From: Pseudomonas sp. S06B 330
GTDB taxonomy: Bacteria; Pseudomonadota; Gammaproteobacteria; Pseudomonadales; Pseudomonadaceae
DNA length: 64,000 nt
Assembly: GCF_002845275.2 (NCBI RefSeq)
Contig: NZ_CP088149.1
Span: 1 to 64,000 of the forward strand
Direction of reading: 5' to 3'
The notes under the pieces were generated by a model that was given only the letters and a program-made list of their open reading frames with translations, made no database searches and was not told the origin of the DNA. Below are positions 52,072-62,262 of the stretch, piece by piece. Positions within the stretch are counted from its first letter, which is position 1. The number at the start of each line of letters is the position of its first letter. Position numbers and translations under genes: made by a program.

Positions 52072-52258
52072 AGTGAAGCCTCTTAGACGGTTTTTTGTTG
52101 TTATGCCGTGCTGCTCTTCGAGAACAGCGCCCAAGGCACCGCAGGCTCTAAACTGCGGCAGACGGGAGTGAGGATGGCATGCCGTCCGGGGCCGCGCCAG
52201 TCTCTGGGCGGCCATTGTTAAGGCAAAGGCAGGGGAAAACCGACAGAACGCCAGCTAT

Positions 52259-53407
52259 TTACGCCATCAACGCCGGAAGTTGCCGATTTAGAGCCAGCTT
52301 CTCCATCACCGCCGAGCCCGTCAGGGCGTAACCGAGCAAGTTGCCGTCGGCATCATGGCAGAGCACCTTGAGGTCCATGCCCTGTCCTTCAACCTGCCAG
52401 GTGCCATCACGCCCGTGGGGCGGCGGCGATACTACCAGTGGGCAGGCTGGCGTCTTCACCGTCACTGGCATCGGGCCGTAGGTGACCGCCGTCGGGTTAC
52501 CGGCCAGGGTTTGCGCCAGAGCACGTGCGCAGCTCATCAACGGCATGACATACAGAAGGTTGAGGCTATCGACCTCGGCGCAGTCGCCCAAGGCGTAGAT
52601 GTTGGCATGGGAGCTACGCAACTGGCGGTCGACGACTACGCCCCGGTTGACCTGCAACCCCGCAGCGGCGGCAAGGTCGATGCGTGGGCGCAGGCCGACA
52701 GCGGAAACCACCAGGTCACACGGGATCAGCGTGCCATCGGACAGATGGGCCTCGAGCCCACCTGCAACGCGCTGCAGCCGGGTCAGTACCGGCCCCAGAT
52801 GGAAGCGTACCCCTAGCCCTTCCAGGCCGGCTTGCACGGCGCCAGCTGCCGCCGGGTGCAGCAAGGTCGGCATGACTTGCTCGCAGGGCGCGACCAACTC
52901 AACCTGGAAGCCTCCCTGGCTCATGTCGTTGGCGAACTCACAACCGATCAGCCCAGCCCCCAGGATCAGCACCCGCTGCTTGCCGGCAGCGGCAGCACGA
53001 AAGCGGGCGTAATCTTCCAGGTCGTTGATCGGGAAGATCGCCTCAGCACCATCGCCTTCCACCGACACTTGTACGGTTTGCGCGCCCCAGGCCAGGATCA
53101 GGTCTCGATAGGTCACCTGCTCTTCACCAATCCACAGGCGCTTGTGGCCCGGGTCGATGCCACTGATGCGCGTGTGGGTGCGCACTTCAGCCTTGAGCTG
53201 TTCAGCCATGACGCCAGGCTCGGCCATGCTCAGGCCGTCGGCATCCTTGTTCTTGGCAAAACCTGTGGACAACATTGGCTTGGAATAGGAACGACCGTCG
53301 TCAGCGGTAATCAACAGCAGCGGCGTATCGCTGTCGAGCTTGCGAAATTCACGGGCCAAGTTGTAGCCCGCCAACCCTGTACCGACAATTACCACGGGTG
53401 CCGTCAT
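52259..53407 (-). CDS. Rubredoxin-NAD(+) reductase (FAD-dependent)
   Basis: A 382-residue pyridine nucleotide-disulphide-type reductase. FAD motif [17 protein letters not shown] at residues 5-21, NAD motif [17 protein letters not shown] near 145 and the second FAD motif [13 protein letters not shown] near 269. Together with the rubredoxin just upstream on the same strand it passes electrons from NADH to rubredoxin and on to an oxygenase or an oxygen-detoxifying enzyme not encoded here. Confidence 0.92.
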   Translation of the reverse strand: MTAPVVIVGTGLAGYNLAREFRKLDSDTPLLLITADDGRSYSKPMLSTGFAKNKDADGLSMAEPGVMAEQLKAEVRTHTRISGIDPGHKRLWIGEEQVTYRDLILAWGAQTVQVSVEGDGAEAIFPINDLEDYARFRAAAAGKQRVLILGAGLIGCEFANDMSQGGFQVELVAPCEQVMPTLLHPAAAGAVQAGLEGLGVRFHLGPVLTRLQRVAGGLEAHLSDGTLIPCDLVVSAVGLRPRIDLAAAAGLQVNRGVVVDRQLRSSHANIYALGDCAEVDSLNLLYVMPLMSCARALAQTLAGNPTAVTYGPMPVTVKTPACPLVVSPPPHGRDGTWQVEGQGMDLKVLCHDADGNLLGYALTGSAVMEKLALNRQLPALMA

Positions 53408-53440
53408 GCCATATTTCCTTGTGTCCTGGTTAAACAGTGA

Positions 53441-53608
53441 TCAGTTGATTTCAATCATTTCAAAGTCCATCTTGCCCACACCGCAATCCGGGCACAGCCA
53501 CTCTGCCGGGACGTCTTCCCAACGGGTGCCTGGGGCGATGCCATCATCCGGCCAGCCTTCGGCCTCGTTGTAGATCAGGCCGCAAACAACACACTGCCAC
53601 TTTTTCAT
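53441..53608 (-). CDS. rubA: Rubredoxin
   Basis: A 55-residue one-iron electron carrier with the two iron-binding pairs CVVCG (near residue 5) and CPDCG (near 38), plus the usual aromatic residues ([20 protein letters not shown]). The start at 53608 gives the standard N-terminus MKKWQC. It precedes its reductase by 33 bp. Confidence 0.95.
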   Translation of the reverse strand: MKKWQCVVCGLIYNEAEGWPDDGIAPGTRWEDVPAEWLCPDCGVGKMDFEMIEIN

Positions 53609-53777
53609 CACATATTTCCTCAACAAACCCAGGCATTGGAGTGGCCGCTCTCGGTGTAATTACAGTGGCGACCATCTAAGAAGGGGGCTTTGTACTGGAG
53701 CCAGGTGCCAGCATGCAAGCCGGATCGGGCAATCATGCTAAGCTCGCGGTCTCTTTGGCCTGTTAATCCATACCATC

Positions 53778-54341
53778 GTGCCGTACGAAACATCGCAAGC
53801 GCCCGCTGCAGAATGGTTGCAGTACTCTCAGGTAGCAGACAGCGCAACGCCTGCGCTCCTCGACTGGTTGTTCGATCAAGGATCATTGACCCGTCGCCTG
53901 ACTCGATTATCCGCCGATCACTTTTCTGTTACACCCCTTTACGAGGGCTGGCAGCCCCTGCGTGACGACGAATGTCAGGCACTGGAATTGCCGCTCAACA
54001 GTGAAGGTTGGGTACGCGAAGTGTACTTGCGTGGCCATGGCCAGGCCTGGGTATTCGCCCGTAGCGTAGCGGCGCGCAGCGCCCTGGAAAGCGGTGGGCT
54101 GGACATGGAAGCGCTGGGCAGCCGCTCCTTGGGTGAGCTGCTGTTCTGTGACCAGGCATTCACTCGCCGCGCCATTGAAGTCTGCCATTATCCCAGCGCT
54201 TGGTTACCGGCCATAGACGCCAGCAACGCGCTCTGGGGGCGCCGTTCGCGCTTTGACCGCGCAGCGCTGAGTGTATTGGTTGCCGAAGTTTTCCTGCCAT
54301 CGCTGTGGCAGGCTGCTGAGATTCCTGGGGAGATCCACTGA
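53778..54341 (+). CDS. ubiC: Chorismate lyase
   Basis: Makes 4-hydroxybenzoate from chorismate, the first committed step of ubiquinone synthesis. A 187-residue UbiC-family protein with [15 protein letters not shown] near 30, [17 protein letters not shown] near 79 and the C-terminal WGRRSRF near 153. The GTG at 53778 is taken as the start. It overlaps ubiA by one base (TGATG). Confidence 0.93.
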   Translation: MPYETSQAPAAEWLQYSQVADSATPALLDWLFDQGSLTRRLTRLSADHFSVTPLYEGWQPLRDDECQALELPLNSEGWVREVYLRGHGQAWVFARSVAARSALESGGLDMEALGSRSLGELLFCDQAFTRRAIEVCHYPSAWLPAIDASNALWGRRSRFDRAALSVLVAEVFLPSLWQAAEIPGEIH

Positions 54342-55231
54342 TGTACGTGCAGCTGCTCAAGTCGCTCAATCGTCTGCATCCACGGGCCTGGGACTTCATT
54401 CAGCTGAGCCGCATGGACCGCCCAATCGGTATCTACCTGCTGCTGTGGCCCACCCTTTCGGCGGTTTGGATCGCTGCCAAGGGTACGCCGACTGTGGCCA
54501 ATGTACTGATCTTCACGCTCGGCGTGGTGCTGATGCGGGCCGCAGGCTGCGCGATCAACGACTTCGCCGACCGCAAAGTCGACGGTCACGTAAAACGCAC
54601 TGCCGACCGCCCGTTGGCCGCCGGTCGAATCAATGCTCGAGAAGCACTGATGCTGTTTGCCGTGCTGGTCGGTGTGAGTTTTCTGCTGGTGTTATGCACC
54701 AATGCCAGCACTGTCTACTTGTCGTTCGGCGCGGTGGCGCTCGCGGCTTGCTACCCCTTCATGAAACGCTACACCTACTATCCACAGGTAGTGCTTGGCG
54801 CAGCGTATTCATGGGGTATTCCCATGGCCTTCACCGCCGCCAACGGCGAGCTGCCAGCCATTGCCTGGCTGCTGTATATCGCCAACCTACTGTGGACCGT
54901 GGGTTACGACACTTACTACGCCATGGTCGACCGCGATGACGACCTGAAGATCGGGGTCAAATCCACTGCGATCCTGTTTGGTGAGGCTGATCGGGTGATC
55001 ATCCTGACCCTGCAAGTATTGTCGTTGGGCTGTTTGCTGATGGCTGGCAACCGCTTCGAGTTGGGTGGCTGGTTCCACGTGGGGCTGCTGGCAGCCTTGG
55101 CGTGTTTTATCTGGGAGTTCTGGACGACCCGTAAACTGGATCGCGAATCCTGTTTCAAAGCCTTTTTGCATAACCATTGGGCCGGGCTGCTGGTGTTCAT
55201 CAGTATCGTCATCGACTACGCAGCGCGCTGA
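54341..55231 (+). CDS. ubiA: 4-hydroxybenzoate octaprenyltransferase
   Basis: An inner-membrane prenyltransferase of 296 residues with about 8-9 TM helices. The first Asp-rich site [20 protein letters not shown] starts near 74 and the second, [20 protein letters not shown], near 189. It attaches the polyprenyl tail to 4-hydroxybenzoate, the product of the adjacent UbiC. Confidence 0.96.
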   Translation: MYVQLLKSLNRLHPRAWDFIQLSRMDRPIGIYLLLWPTLSAVWIAAKGTPTVANVLIFTLGVVLMRAAGCAINDFADRKVDGHVKRTADRPLAAGRINAREALMLFAVLVGVSFLLVLCTNASTVYLSFGAVALAACYPFMKRYTYYPQVVLGAAYSWGIPMAFTAANGELPAIAWLLYIANLLWTVGYDTYYAMVDRDDDLKIGVKSTAILFGEADRVIILTLQVLSLGCLLMAGNRFELGGWFHVGLLAALACFIWEFWTTRKLDRESCFKAFLHNHWAGLLVFISIVIDYAAR

Positions 55232-55262
55232 CTGCCCGCAGGCAGACAGCGCGTGCTTGCGA

Positions 55263-55634
55263 TTACTTGATCACGTGCCAGACATCCTTCATGCCATCGC
55301 CGGTCATGTCTCCAGCTTTCTTGTCTTTGACAAAGGTGTACACAGGTTTACCTTTGTAAGCCCATTGCATCAAACCGTCGTCGCGCTCGATCTGTGACCA
55401 ACCCTCCTCGGCCATGTCGCCGTTCTTGACCATCAGCGGCGGCCAGTTCTTGGCACACTCATCGTTGCACATGGATTTTCCACCCGAATCCTTGTCAAAG
55501 GTGTACAGCGTCATGCCGGCTTGATCGACCATCACTCCGTCTTTCATCATGGTGTGATGGGCCGACGCGATCCCCGGCAAGGCCAGAGCCACTGCAGTGC
55601 AAAGCGCCATCCAGTTCAGCGTATGTCGTGTCAT
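55263..55634 (-). CDS. Secreted COG4315-type protein
   Basis: A 123-residue exported protein with a signal peptide ending in IASA (about residue 25). The mature part has two related beta-hairpin repeats of the Secreted_repeat/COG4315 kind: GMTLYTFDKDSGGKSMCNDE with an NWPP motif, and GKPVYTFVKDKKAGDM. Such proteins are periplasmic or lipid-anchored and of unknown function. The start at 55634 has GGTGGA upstream. Confidence 0.85.
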   Translation of the reverse strand: MTRHTLNWMALCTAVALALPGIASAHHTMMKDGVMVDQAGMTLYTFDKDSGGKSMCNDECAKNWPPLMVKNGDMAEEGWSQIERDDGLMQWAYKGKPVYTFVKDKKAGDMTGDGMKDVWHVIK

Positions 55635-55709
55635 TGGATCCACCGTGTTTCTCGGGAGAGGGAATTTAAGCCTAGCCCAGTAACTGAATGTTGCAGCGCT
55701 GCCCACGAC

Positions 55710-55727
55710 CTGTCACACGACTGCAAT
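55710..55727 (+). promoter_or_regulatory. Pho box upstream of phoB
   Basis: CTGTCAC at 55710-55716 and CTGCAAT at 55721-55727 with a 4-bp gap match the 7+4+7 direct-repeat Pho box. TTATCT at 55735-55740 is a plausible -10. Autoregulation of phoB by phospho-PhoB fits both position and family knowledge. Confidence 0.65.
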
Positions 55728-55779
55728 AATTCCGTTATCTAATGCGGGCCAAGACACCGTTAATGGAAGAGGTTCAAGC

Positions 55780-56469
55780 ATGGTTGGCAGAAACATTCTG
55801 ATCGTTGACGACGAAGCGCCAATTCGCGAGATGATCGCCGTTGCATTGGAAATGGCCGGCTATGACTGCCTGGAAGCAGAAAACTCTCAGCAGGCCCACG
55901 CCATCATCGTCGACCGCAAGCCGGACCTGATCCTGCTCGACTGGATGCTCCCGGGCACGTCGGGCATCGAGCTGGCCCGACGCCTCAAGCGCGATGAACT
56001 GACGGGCGATATTCCAATCATCATGCTCACCGCCAAGGGTGAGGAAGACAACAAGATCCAGGGGCTTGAAGTCGGCGCTGATGACTACATCACCAAGCCG
56101 TTCTCCCCGCGTGAGCTAGTAGCCCGCCTCAAGGCAGTACTGCGCCGCGCCGGGCCAAGCGATGGCGAGGCACCGATTGAGGTGGGGGGCCTGCTGCTCG
56201 ACCCGATCAGCCACCGGGTAACCATCGATGGTAAACCGGCCGAAATGGGCCCAACCGAATACCGTTTGCTGCAGTTCTTCATGACCCACCAGGAACGCGC
56301 TTATACCCGGGGCCAGTTGCTTGATCAGGTCTGGGGCGGCAATGTCTATGTCGAAGAACGCACCGTCGACGTGCACATCCGTCGTCTGCGCAAGGCGCTG
56401 GGTGAGGCTTACGAAAATCTGGTACAAACCGTCCGTGGCACCGGTTATCGCTTTTCCACCAAGAGCTGA
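55780..56469 (+). CDS. phoB: Phosphate regulon response regulator PhoB
   Basis: A 229-residue OmpR-type response regulator. The receiver domain has the phosphoacceptor aspartate in [13 protein letters not shown] near residue 53 and the lysine in [10 protein letters not shown] region near 105. The winged-helix DNA-binding domain occupies about 130-229 ([14 protein letters not shown]). It activates the Pho regulon under phosphate limitation. phoR follows 42 bp later. Confidence 0.96.
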   Translation: MVGRNILIVDDEAPIREMIAVALEMAGYDCLEAENSQQAHAIIVDRKPDLILLDWMLPGTSGIELARRLKRDELTGDIPIIMLTAKGEEDNKIQGLEVGADDYITKPFSPRELVARLKAVLRRAGPSDGEAPIEVGGLLLDPISHRVTIDGKPAEMGPTEYRLLQFFMTHQERAYTRGQLLDQVWGGNVYVEERTVDVHIRRLRKALGEAYENLVQTVRGTGYRFSTKS

Positions 56470-56511
56470 ACCGCTATCTACGCCGAAGTATTGGAAAGGA
56501 CGCGTCGTTAA

Positions 56512-57822
56512 TTGAACCAGAACTGGCATGGCACCCTGATTCGCCACATGCTATTGCTGATTACCGCCTGCCTGCTGGTTGGCTTGATCAGCGGCTACTA
56601 CGGTTGGAGTCTGGCCGTGGGCCTGGCGCTCTACCTGGGTTGGACCCTCAAGCAATTGCTGCGCTTGCATGAGTGGCTGCGCCTGCACAAGCCCGATGAG
56701 GCACCACCTGACGGTTATGGTCTGTGGGGCGAGGTGTTCGACAGCATTTATCACCTGCAACGTCGCGATCAACGTGTGCGCGGCCGCCTGCAAGCAGTGA
56801 TCGATCGGGTGCAAGAGTCCACCGCTGCGCTCAAGGACGCGGTGATCATGCTCGACAGCGACGGCAATCTGGAATGGTGGAACCGTGCCGCCGAAACCCT
56901 GCTGGGCCTGAAAACCCCACAGGATAGCGGCCAGCCTGTCACCAACCTGGTTCGCCACCCACGTTTCAAGGAGTACTTCGAACAGGAGAACTACCTCGAA
57001 CCGCTGGAGATCCCCTCACCGATCAATGATCGCCTGCGTGTGCAGTTGCACATCACCCGCTATGGCAATAACGAACACCTGATGTTGGTGCGCGACGTTA
57101 CCCGCATCCATCAGCTGGAACAGATGCGCAAGGATTTCGTTGCCAACGTCTCGCACGAACTACGTACACCACTGACGGTAATTGCTGGCTACCTGGAAAC
57201 CCTGCTCGACAACGTCGAAGAGGTAAATCCACGCTGGGTGCGGGCGCTGCAGCAGATGCAGCAGCAAGGCGGACGTATGCAAACGTTGCTCAACGACCTG
57301 CTGTTGCTGGCCAAGCTTGAAGCCACCGACTACCCCTCGGATAACCAGCCGGTAGCGGTCGACGCCCTGCTGCAATCGATTAAAGGTGATGCCCAGGCCT
57401 TGTCCGGGCAGCGTAACCAGCGCATCACCTTGGAAGCCACGCCAGGTATATACCTCAAGGGCAGCGAAGCGGAGCTACGGAGCGCGTTCTCCAACCTGAT
57501 CTTCAACGCGGTCAAGTACACCCCGGACGAAGGGCAGATCCGCATTCGCTGGTGGGCCGACGAACAGGGCGCGCACCTTAGCGTGCAGGACTCAGGCATC
57601 GGTATCGACGCCAAGCACCTGCCACGCCTGACCGAGCGCTTCTACCGGGTCGACTCCAGCCGCGCCTCCAACACCGGCGGCACCGGCCTGGGCCTGGCGA
57701 TCGTCAAGCACGTACTTTTGCGCCATCGAGCGCGCCTGGAAATCAGTAGCGTACCCGGTCATGGCAGCACCTTTACCTGCCATTTCGCCCCCATGCAGAT
57801 TGCCCAGCGTCTAGCCTCGTGA
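56512..57822 (+). CDS. phoR: Phosphate regulon sensor kinase PhoR
   Basis: A 436-residue membrane histidine kinase. Two short hydrophobic segments (about 8-45), a PAS domain (about 95-190), a HisKA domain with the phosphoacceptor histidine in FVANVSHELRTPLTVIAGYL near 211, and an HATPase domain with DSGIGIDAKHLP near 363 and GGTGLGLAIVKHV near 389. The start is TTG at 56512 with GGAAAGGA about 11-18 bases upstream. Full length for PhoR. Confidence 0.94.
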   Translation: MNQNWHGTLIRHMLLLITACLLVGLISGYYGWSLAVGLALYLGWTLKQLLRLHEWLRLHKPDEAPPDGYGLWGEVFDSIYHLQRRDQRVRGRLQAVIDRVQESTAALKDAVIMLDSDGNLEWWNRAAETLLGLKTPQDSGQPVTNLVRHPRFKEYFEQENYLEPLEIPSPINDRLRVQLHITRYGNNEHLMLVRDVTRIHQLEQMRKDFVANVSHELRTPLTVIAGYLETLLDNVEEVNPRWVRALQQMQQQGGRMQTLLNDLLLLAKLEATDYPSDNQPVAVDALLQSIKGDAQALSGQRNQRITLEATPGIYLKGSEAELRSAFSNLIFNAVKYTPDEGQIRIRWWADEQGAHLSVQDSGIGIDAKHLPRLTERFYRVDSSRASNTGGTGLGLAIVKHVLLRHRARLEISSVPGHGSTFTCHFAPMQIAQRLAS

Positions 57823-57937
57823 AGGCTCGCCCCTAGGCAATCGCGCCCTCACCCGCTACATTGACGGACCTGTGCCAGCGACTGCTGGCACTGCATTTCT
57901 CTCTTTTTTCAAACGACGGACCCCGTAAAACCCCATC

Positions 57938-59278
57938 ATGGACCCTTCCCCTGGTATTAGCCTCACCTCACTTTTCGCCGATTTCGGCATGATTCTTTTT
58001 GCTCTGCTGCTGGTGCTGCTCAACGGCTTTTTCGTTGCCGCCGAGTTCGCCATGGTCAAATTGCGCTCGACCAAGGTCGAGTCGATTGCTGTGCAGCATG
58101 GCTGGCGTGGGCAGATCCTGCGCACCGTACACAATCAGCTAGACGCCTACCTATCTGCCTGCCAGCTGGGTATCACCCTGGCCTCCCTGGGCCTGGGCTG
58201 GGTCGGTGAACCAGCCTTCGCGCACCTGCTCGAACCCTTGCTGGCCGCTGTCGGCGTGCAATCACCGGAGGTGATCAAAGCGGTATCGTTCTTCAGCGCC
58301 TTCTTTGTGATCTCCTACCTGCACATTGTGGTCGGTGAACTGGCGCCCAAATCCTGGGCAATCCGTAAACCAGAACTGCTGTCGCTGTGGACCGCCGTAC
58401 CGCTGTACCTCTTCTACTGGATGATGTACCCGGCCATCTACCTGCTCAACGCCAGCGCCAACGCGATTTTGCGTATCGCCGGCCAGGGTGAGCCAGGCCC
58501 GCACCACGAACACCATTACAGCCGCGATGAACTGAAACTCATCCTGCACTCCAGCCGTGGCCAGGACCCCAGCGACCAAGGCATGCGTGTGTTGGCCTCG
58601 GCCGTGGAAATGGGCGAACTGGAAGTGGTCGACTGGGCCAACTCCCGTGAAGACATGGTCTGCCTGGACGCCCATGCGCCGCTCAAGGAAATCCTGGCGA
58701 TGTTCCGTCGGCACAAATTCAGCCGTTACCCGGTATTCGATGCCGAACGCGGCGAGTTCGTTGGCCTGCTGCACATCAAAGACCTGCTGCTGGAACTGGC
58801 TGACCTCGACCATATTCCGGAGTCCTTCAACCTTGCTGAACTGACCCGGCCGCTGGAACGCGTATCTCGCCATATGCCCCTGGCCCACCTGCTGGAGCAG
58901 TTCCGCAAAGGCGGCGCGCATTTCGCCCTGGTCGAAGAAGCAGATGGCAAGGTGATTGGCTACCTGACCATGGAAGACGTGCTGGAAGTACTGGTAGGTG
59001 ATATCCAGGACGAACACCGTAAAGCTGAACGTGGCATCCTCGCCTATCAGCCTGGCAAGCTGCTGGTACGTGGCGACACGCCGCTGTTCAAGGTCGAGCG
59101 TCTGCTTGGCGTGGACCTCGATCATATCGAGGCGGAAACCCTTGCCGGCCTGGTCTACGAGACTCTCAAACGGGTACCGGAAGAAGAAGAGCTCCTGGAA
59201 GTTGAAGGCTTGCGCATTATCATCAAGAAGATGAAAGGGCCGAAAATCGTCCTGGCCAAGGTTCTCAAGCTCGATTGA
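57938..59278 (+). CDS. CNNM/CorC-type membrane protein with CBS pair (hemolysin family)
   Basis: A 446-residue inner-membrane protein. An N-terminal DUF21/CNNM membrane domain (about 10-195; LLVLLNGFFVAAEFAMVKLR) is followed by two CBS domains (about 215-340; SRYPVFDAERGEFVGLLHIKD and LTMEDVLEVLVGDI) and a C-terminal CorC_HlyC domain (about 355-440). Relatives are involved in magnesium or cation efflux; the 'hemolysin' name is historical. The stop is 6 bp from the convergent M23 gene. Confidence 0.9.
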   Translation: MDPSPGISLTSLFADFGMILFALLLVLLNGFFVAAEFAMVKLRSTKVESIAVQHGWRGQILRTVHNQLDAYLSACQLGITLASLGLGWVGEPAFAHLLEPLLAAVGVQSPEVIKAVSFFSAFFVISYLHIVVGELAPKSWAIRKPELLSLWTAVPLYLFYWMMYPAIYLLNASANAILRIAGQGEPGPHHEHHYSRDELKLILHSSRGQDPSDQGMRVLASAVEMGELEVVDWANSREDMVCLDAHAPLKEILAMFRRHKFSRYPVFDAERGEFVGLLHIKDLLLELADLDHIPESFNLAELTRPLERVSRHMPLAHLLEQFRKGGAHFALVEEADGKVIGYLTMEDVLEVLVGDIQDEHRKAERGILAYQPGKLLVRGDTPLFKVERLLGVDLDHIEAETLAGLVYETLKRVPEEEELLEVEGLRIIIKKMKGPKIVLAKVLKLD

Positions 59279-59284
59279 TACGCT

Positions 59285-60181
59285 TCATGGGTTGCCGGCA
59301 GTAAAGTTCGGCAACCCATCGAGCGACTGGTTGAACTGGTAAGGAATCGACTCCAGCGCCAACCCCACGTTGCGCTGCACGACAAAATGCAGATGTGGAC
59401 CGGTACTGTTGCCAGTGTTGCCGGATTTCGCCAGCGGTGTCCCATACACCACGCGCTGGCCCTCGCCGACTACCACTGAACCACGCATCAAGTGCAGATA
59501 GACGCCCATAGTGCCGTCGTCATGCAGAATCCGCACGAAATTGCCCGCCGGGTGCGTCCCGCGCCCACTCTGACTGTTCTCGGTCTTGATCACGATGCCC
59601 GCGCGAGAGGCAATGATCGGTGTGCCTTCAGGCATGGCAATGTCCATGGCGTAGCGCCCTTTGGGCCCAAAGTGGCTGTAGCGTCCGTTTGCCCCTTGGG
59701 TCAAGCGAAACGGTCCACCGCGCCATGGTAAGGGGTAACGGAAAGCGTTGTGGCGTTGTGCGGGGTTACCCAAGGCGTACTTGAATTTCTCTTGATAGCC
59801 CACCGGCTTGCCCGATTGCCGGGCACTGACGACCGTAAGCTCCACTGTCGAGCGTGCGGGCACCACGCGCCGGACAAGCCGTGATGTACCACCCTGAGCA
59901 TTACTCAAGCGCTCCAGGCGCAACTCCACCTCTACCGGTGCATAGGTATCGTTACGCGCACTGAAGCGCACGCCTGTTGCCACCTGGTTGGCTTGTAGCT
60001 GGACCTGGCCTTCTAGCGTTTCGAGCATACGATCACGAAAGACTAAAGCCTTGGCGCCGACCATTGGCCGATCCGAATAGGAAACAACGCCGTAGGCATC
60101 GGTACTTTTGTAAATCGTCGTAGCCAGCACGGGCCCGCAGGCCAAGAGCAAGGCGTAGAACAGCAGCGAGCGTGCTGGCAT
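59285..60181 (-). CDS. M23 family metallopeptidase with N-terminal DUF4124
   Basis: A 298-residue exported protein. Signal peptide to about residue 20 (PARSLLFYALLLACGPVLA), DUF4124-like segment (YKSTDAYGVVSYSDRP), a beta-rich middle region, then the LytM/M23 domain with its zinc ligands in GRYSHFGPKGRYAMDIAMPE and the terminal HLHFV motif. An intact site suggests a peptidoglycan endopeptidase. The start at 60181 has only a weak ribosome site. A perfect inverted repeat lies in its last codons (59287-59319). Confidence 0.88.
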   Translation of the reverse strand: MPARSLLFYALLLACGPVLATTIYKSTDAYGVVSYSDRPMVGAKALVFRDRMLETLEGQVQLQANQVATGVRFSARNDTYAPVEVELRLERLSNAQGGTSRLVRRVVPARSTVELTVVSARQSGKPVGYQEKFKYALGNPAQRHNAFRYPLPWRGGPFRLTQGANGRYSHFGPKGRYAMDIAMPEGTPIIASRAGIVIKTENSQSGRGTHPAGNFVRILHDDGTMGVYLHLMRGSVVVGEGQRVVYGTPLAKSGNTGNSTGPHLHFVVQRNVGLALESIPYQFNQSLDGLPNFTAGNP

Positions 60182-60290
60182 GAATAGTGGCTTTTTGACA
60201 GTTAGTGATCTGTCGAAGCCTAGCAGCAGATTTTGCTGGGGGGATGCTGCGAGTGTTTCCGCGCTGTACCAGAAGACGAGCGGCGACCCC

Positions 60291-60358
60291 ATCGCCGGCA
60301 ATGCCGGCTCCCACAGGAGGAACTGCAAATTATTGTGGGGGCCGGCATTGCCAGCGAT
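60291..60358. repeat. Pseudomonas palindromic repeat (ATCGCCGGC type)
   Basis: ATCGCCGGCAATGCCGGCTC-CCACA on the left is mirrored, with a few mismatches, by TGTGGG-GCCGGCATTGCCAGCGAT on the right. A third REP family relative to those at 2640 and 39508. It occupies the 206-bp gap upstream of the M23 gene (60182-60387) and after the response-regulator stop. Confidence 0.7.
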
Positions 60359-60387
60359 GAGGCCAATGCGAGCAATTGAGAAGCCGA

Positions 60388-61284
60388 TCAGGCTCCGGGC
60401 ACAAAGTGCTTCTGTGCCGTCCCGCGGGCAATCAGCCGCGACAGGTAATCGAGCTTCTGCGCATCCTGGTCAACGAATTTGAAGGTCAACTGCAACCAAT
60501 CACTGTCCGGCTTGGGCTCCAGCGCTGCAATCGCATGCAGATAACCGTTGAGACGGGCGATCTCGGCGTTCTCGCCCTGCTCCAGGTCGAGCACCGCCCC
60601 CTCGAGTACCTGAGGCAGGGTTTCGCCACGGCGTACCACCAGCAGCGCCTCCTTGAGACTCAGTGCCTTGATCACGCAGGGTTGAACACCGCTTGGCAGG
60701 CGCAACTGCCCCTGGCCACGCCCCGCAGGTGCGGCAGCAGCAGGCTTGGGCGCATTGACCAGCGGCTTGGCCGCTGCCACGGGCGCCGCCGACACCGCAG
60801 GTTTTACCGTTTCGGCCCGCCCGCCGGTCAGGGCGCTCAGCGAGTCGTTGGCAAAGGCTGAATTAGCCCGGGTCGGCGCACTGGCCAGCAAGGTATCGAG
60901 CTTGCCAACCTTGGTCAGAGCTTTCTTCACCTTGGTCAGCAGTTGCTCATTGGTGAACGGCTTGCCGACAAAGTCGGAGACGCCCGCCTGGATCGCCTGA
61001 ACCACATTCTCCTTGTCACCACGGCTGGTCACCATGATGAACGGCAGGGTCTTCATCGACTCCTGCTGTCGGCACCAGGTCAGCAGCTCCAGCCCGGACA
61101 TTTCCGGCATTTCCCAGTCGCACAGGACCAGGTCAAAGGCTTCGCGAGTCAGCAAAGTCTGGGCCTTGCGGCCGTTGACCGCGTCCTCAATGACAATCCC
61201 CGGGAAATAGTTGCGCAGGCACTTCTTCACCAGGTCGCGAATGAACGGCGCATCATCCACAACCAACACACTGACTTTACTCAT
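60388..61284 (-). CDS. Response regulator with PilZ-like C-terminal domain
   Basis: A 298-residue two-part regulator. The receiver domain spans about 5-125, with phosphoacceptor Asp in LVLCDWEMPEMSG and KPFTNEQLL at the end. An Ala/Pro-rich linker (about 155-200) leads to a C-terminal domain of about 95 residues (RLPSGVQPCVIKALSLKEAL to FKFVDQDAQKLDYLSR) that resembles PilZ. It has no DNA-binding domain. The start at 61284 has AGGAG upstream. It follows phoU on the same strand after a terminator. Confidence 0.82.
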   Translation of the reverse strand: MSKVSVLVVDDAPFIRDLVKKCLRNYFPGIVIEDAVNGRKAQTLLTREAFDLVLCDWEMPEMSGLELLTWCRQQESMKTLPFIMVTSRGDKENVVQAIQAGVSDFVGKPFTNEQLLTKVKKALTKVGKLDTLLASAPTRANSAFANDSLSALTGGRAETVKPAVSAAPVAAAKPLVNAPKPAAAAPAGRGQGQLRLPSGVQPCVIKALSLKEALLVVRRGETLPQVLEGAVLDLEQGENAEIARLNGYLHAIAALEPKPDSDWLQLTFKFVDQDAQKLDYLSRLIARGTAQKHFVPGA

Positions 61285-61397
61285 CGCCACTCCTATTGAA
61301 TCCCGACTAGCATAACGCTGACTGATGGCCATTTGCCAAACATTGGCTCACGCCGGGACTCGTGGTTTCGTTCGCGGCTGCCTTGAGGTGCTCGCCC

Positions 61398-61431
61398 CAC
61401 AAACGAAAACGCCCGGCTAAGGCCGGGCGTT
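61398..61431 (-). terminator. Rho-independent terminator of phoU
   Basis: AACGCCCGGC, a 4-base loop and GCCGGGCGTT, followed on the minus strand by GTTTTCGTTT, 16 bp past the phoU stop. Confidence 0.88.
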
Positions 61432-61447
61432 GTTACTCGGGGCAGTC

Positions 61448-62206
61448 TTACTTATCGTCAGTTTCAGCCGGAACATTAGCCTTTTCGCTGCCGCCCTCGA
61501 CCTCTTCCTTCATCCGCTTCAGGCCCAGGTGACGCACGTCGGTACCGCGCACCAGGTAGATCACCAATTCGGAGATGTTGCGTGCGTGGTCGCCAATACG
61601 CTCCAGCGAACGCAGGGCCCAGATCACGCTAAGCACCCGCGAAATCGAGCGCGGGTCTTCCATCATGTAGGTGACCAGCTCGCGCAGCGCGGTCTTGTAC
61701 TCGCGGTCGATAGTCTTGTCGTACTGTGCTACCGACAGCGCCAGATCGGCATCGAAACGGGCAAAGGCATCCAGGGCATCACGCACCATGTTGCGCACCT
61801 GATCACCGATGTGCCGGACTTCGACGTAACCACGTGGCGACTCGCCTTCTTCGCACAACTGAATGGCCCGGCGGGCGATCTTGGTCGACTCGTCACCAAT
61901 ACGCTCCAGGTCGATTACCGACTTGGAAATGCTGATGATCAGACGCAGGTCGGAAGCGGCAGGCTGACGACGAGCGAGAATGCGCACACATTCCTCGTCG
62001 ATGTTGCGCTCCATCTGGTTGATCTGCTCATCGACTTCCCGCACCTGCTGGGCAAGGCCGGAGTCGGCCTCGATCAGCGCAGTGACTGCGTCGTTAACCT
62101 GCTTCTCGACCAGGCCGCCCATCGCCAGGAGGTGGCTGCGAACCTCTTCGAGTTCGGCGTTGAACTGCTGGGAGATATGGTGGGTAAGGCTGTCTTTATT
62201 GATCAT
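61448..62206 (-). CDS. phoU: Phosphate transport regulator PhoU
   Basis: A 252-residue cytosolic helical protein linking the Pst transporter to PhoR. Two three-helix PhoU repeats, each with acidic metal-binding motifs: SVIDLERIGDESTKIAR near 101 and the second RSLERIGDHARNISELV near 199. Last gene of the pst-phoU unit. The start at 62206 is preceded by AAGGA about 5 bases upstream. Confidence 0.95.
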   Translation of the reverse strand: MINKDSLTHHISQQFNAELEEVRSHLLAMGGLVEKQVNDAVTALIEADSGLAQQVREVDEQINQMERNIDEECVRILARRQPAASDLRLIISISKSVIDLERIGDESTKIARRAIQLCEEGESPRGYVEVRHIGDQVRNMVRDALDAFARFDADLALSVAQYDKTIDREYKTALRELVTYMMEDPRSISRVLSVIWALRSLERIGDHARNISELVIYLVRGTDVRHLGLKRMKEEVEGGSEKANVPAETDDK

Positions 62207-62262
62207 GAGAAATCCTTGGAGCGTCCGGTAAGTGCGATCAGGCGGCGTTCAATCATTGAAAC

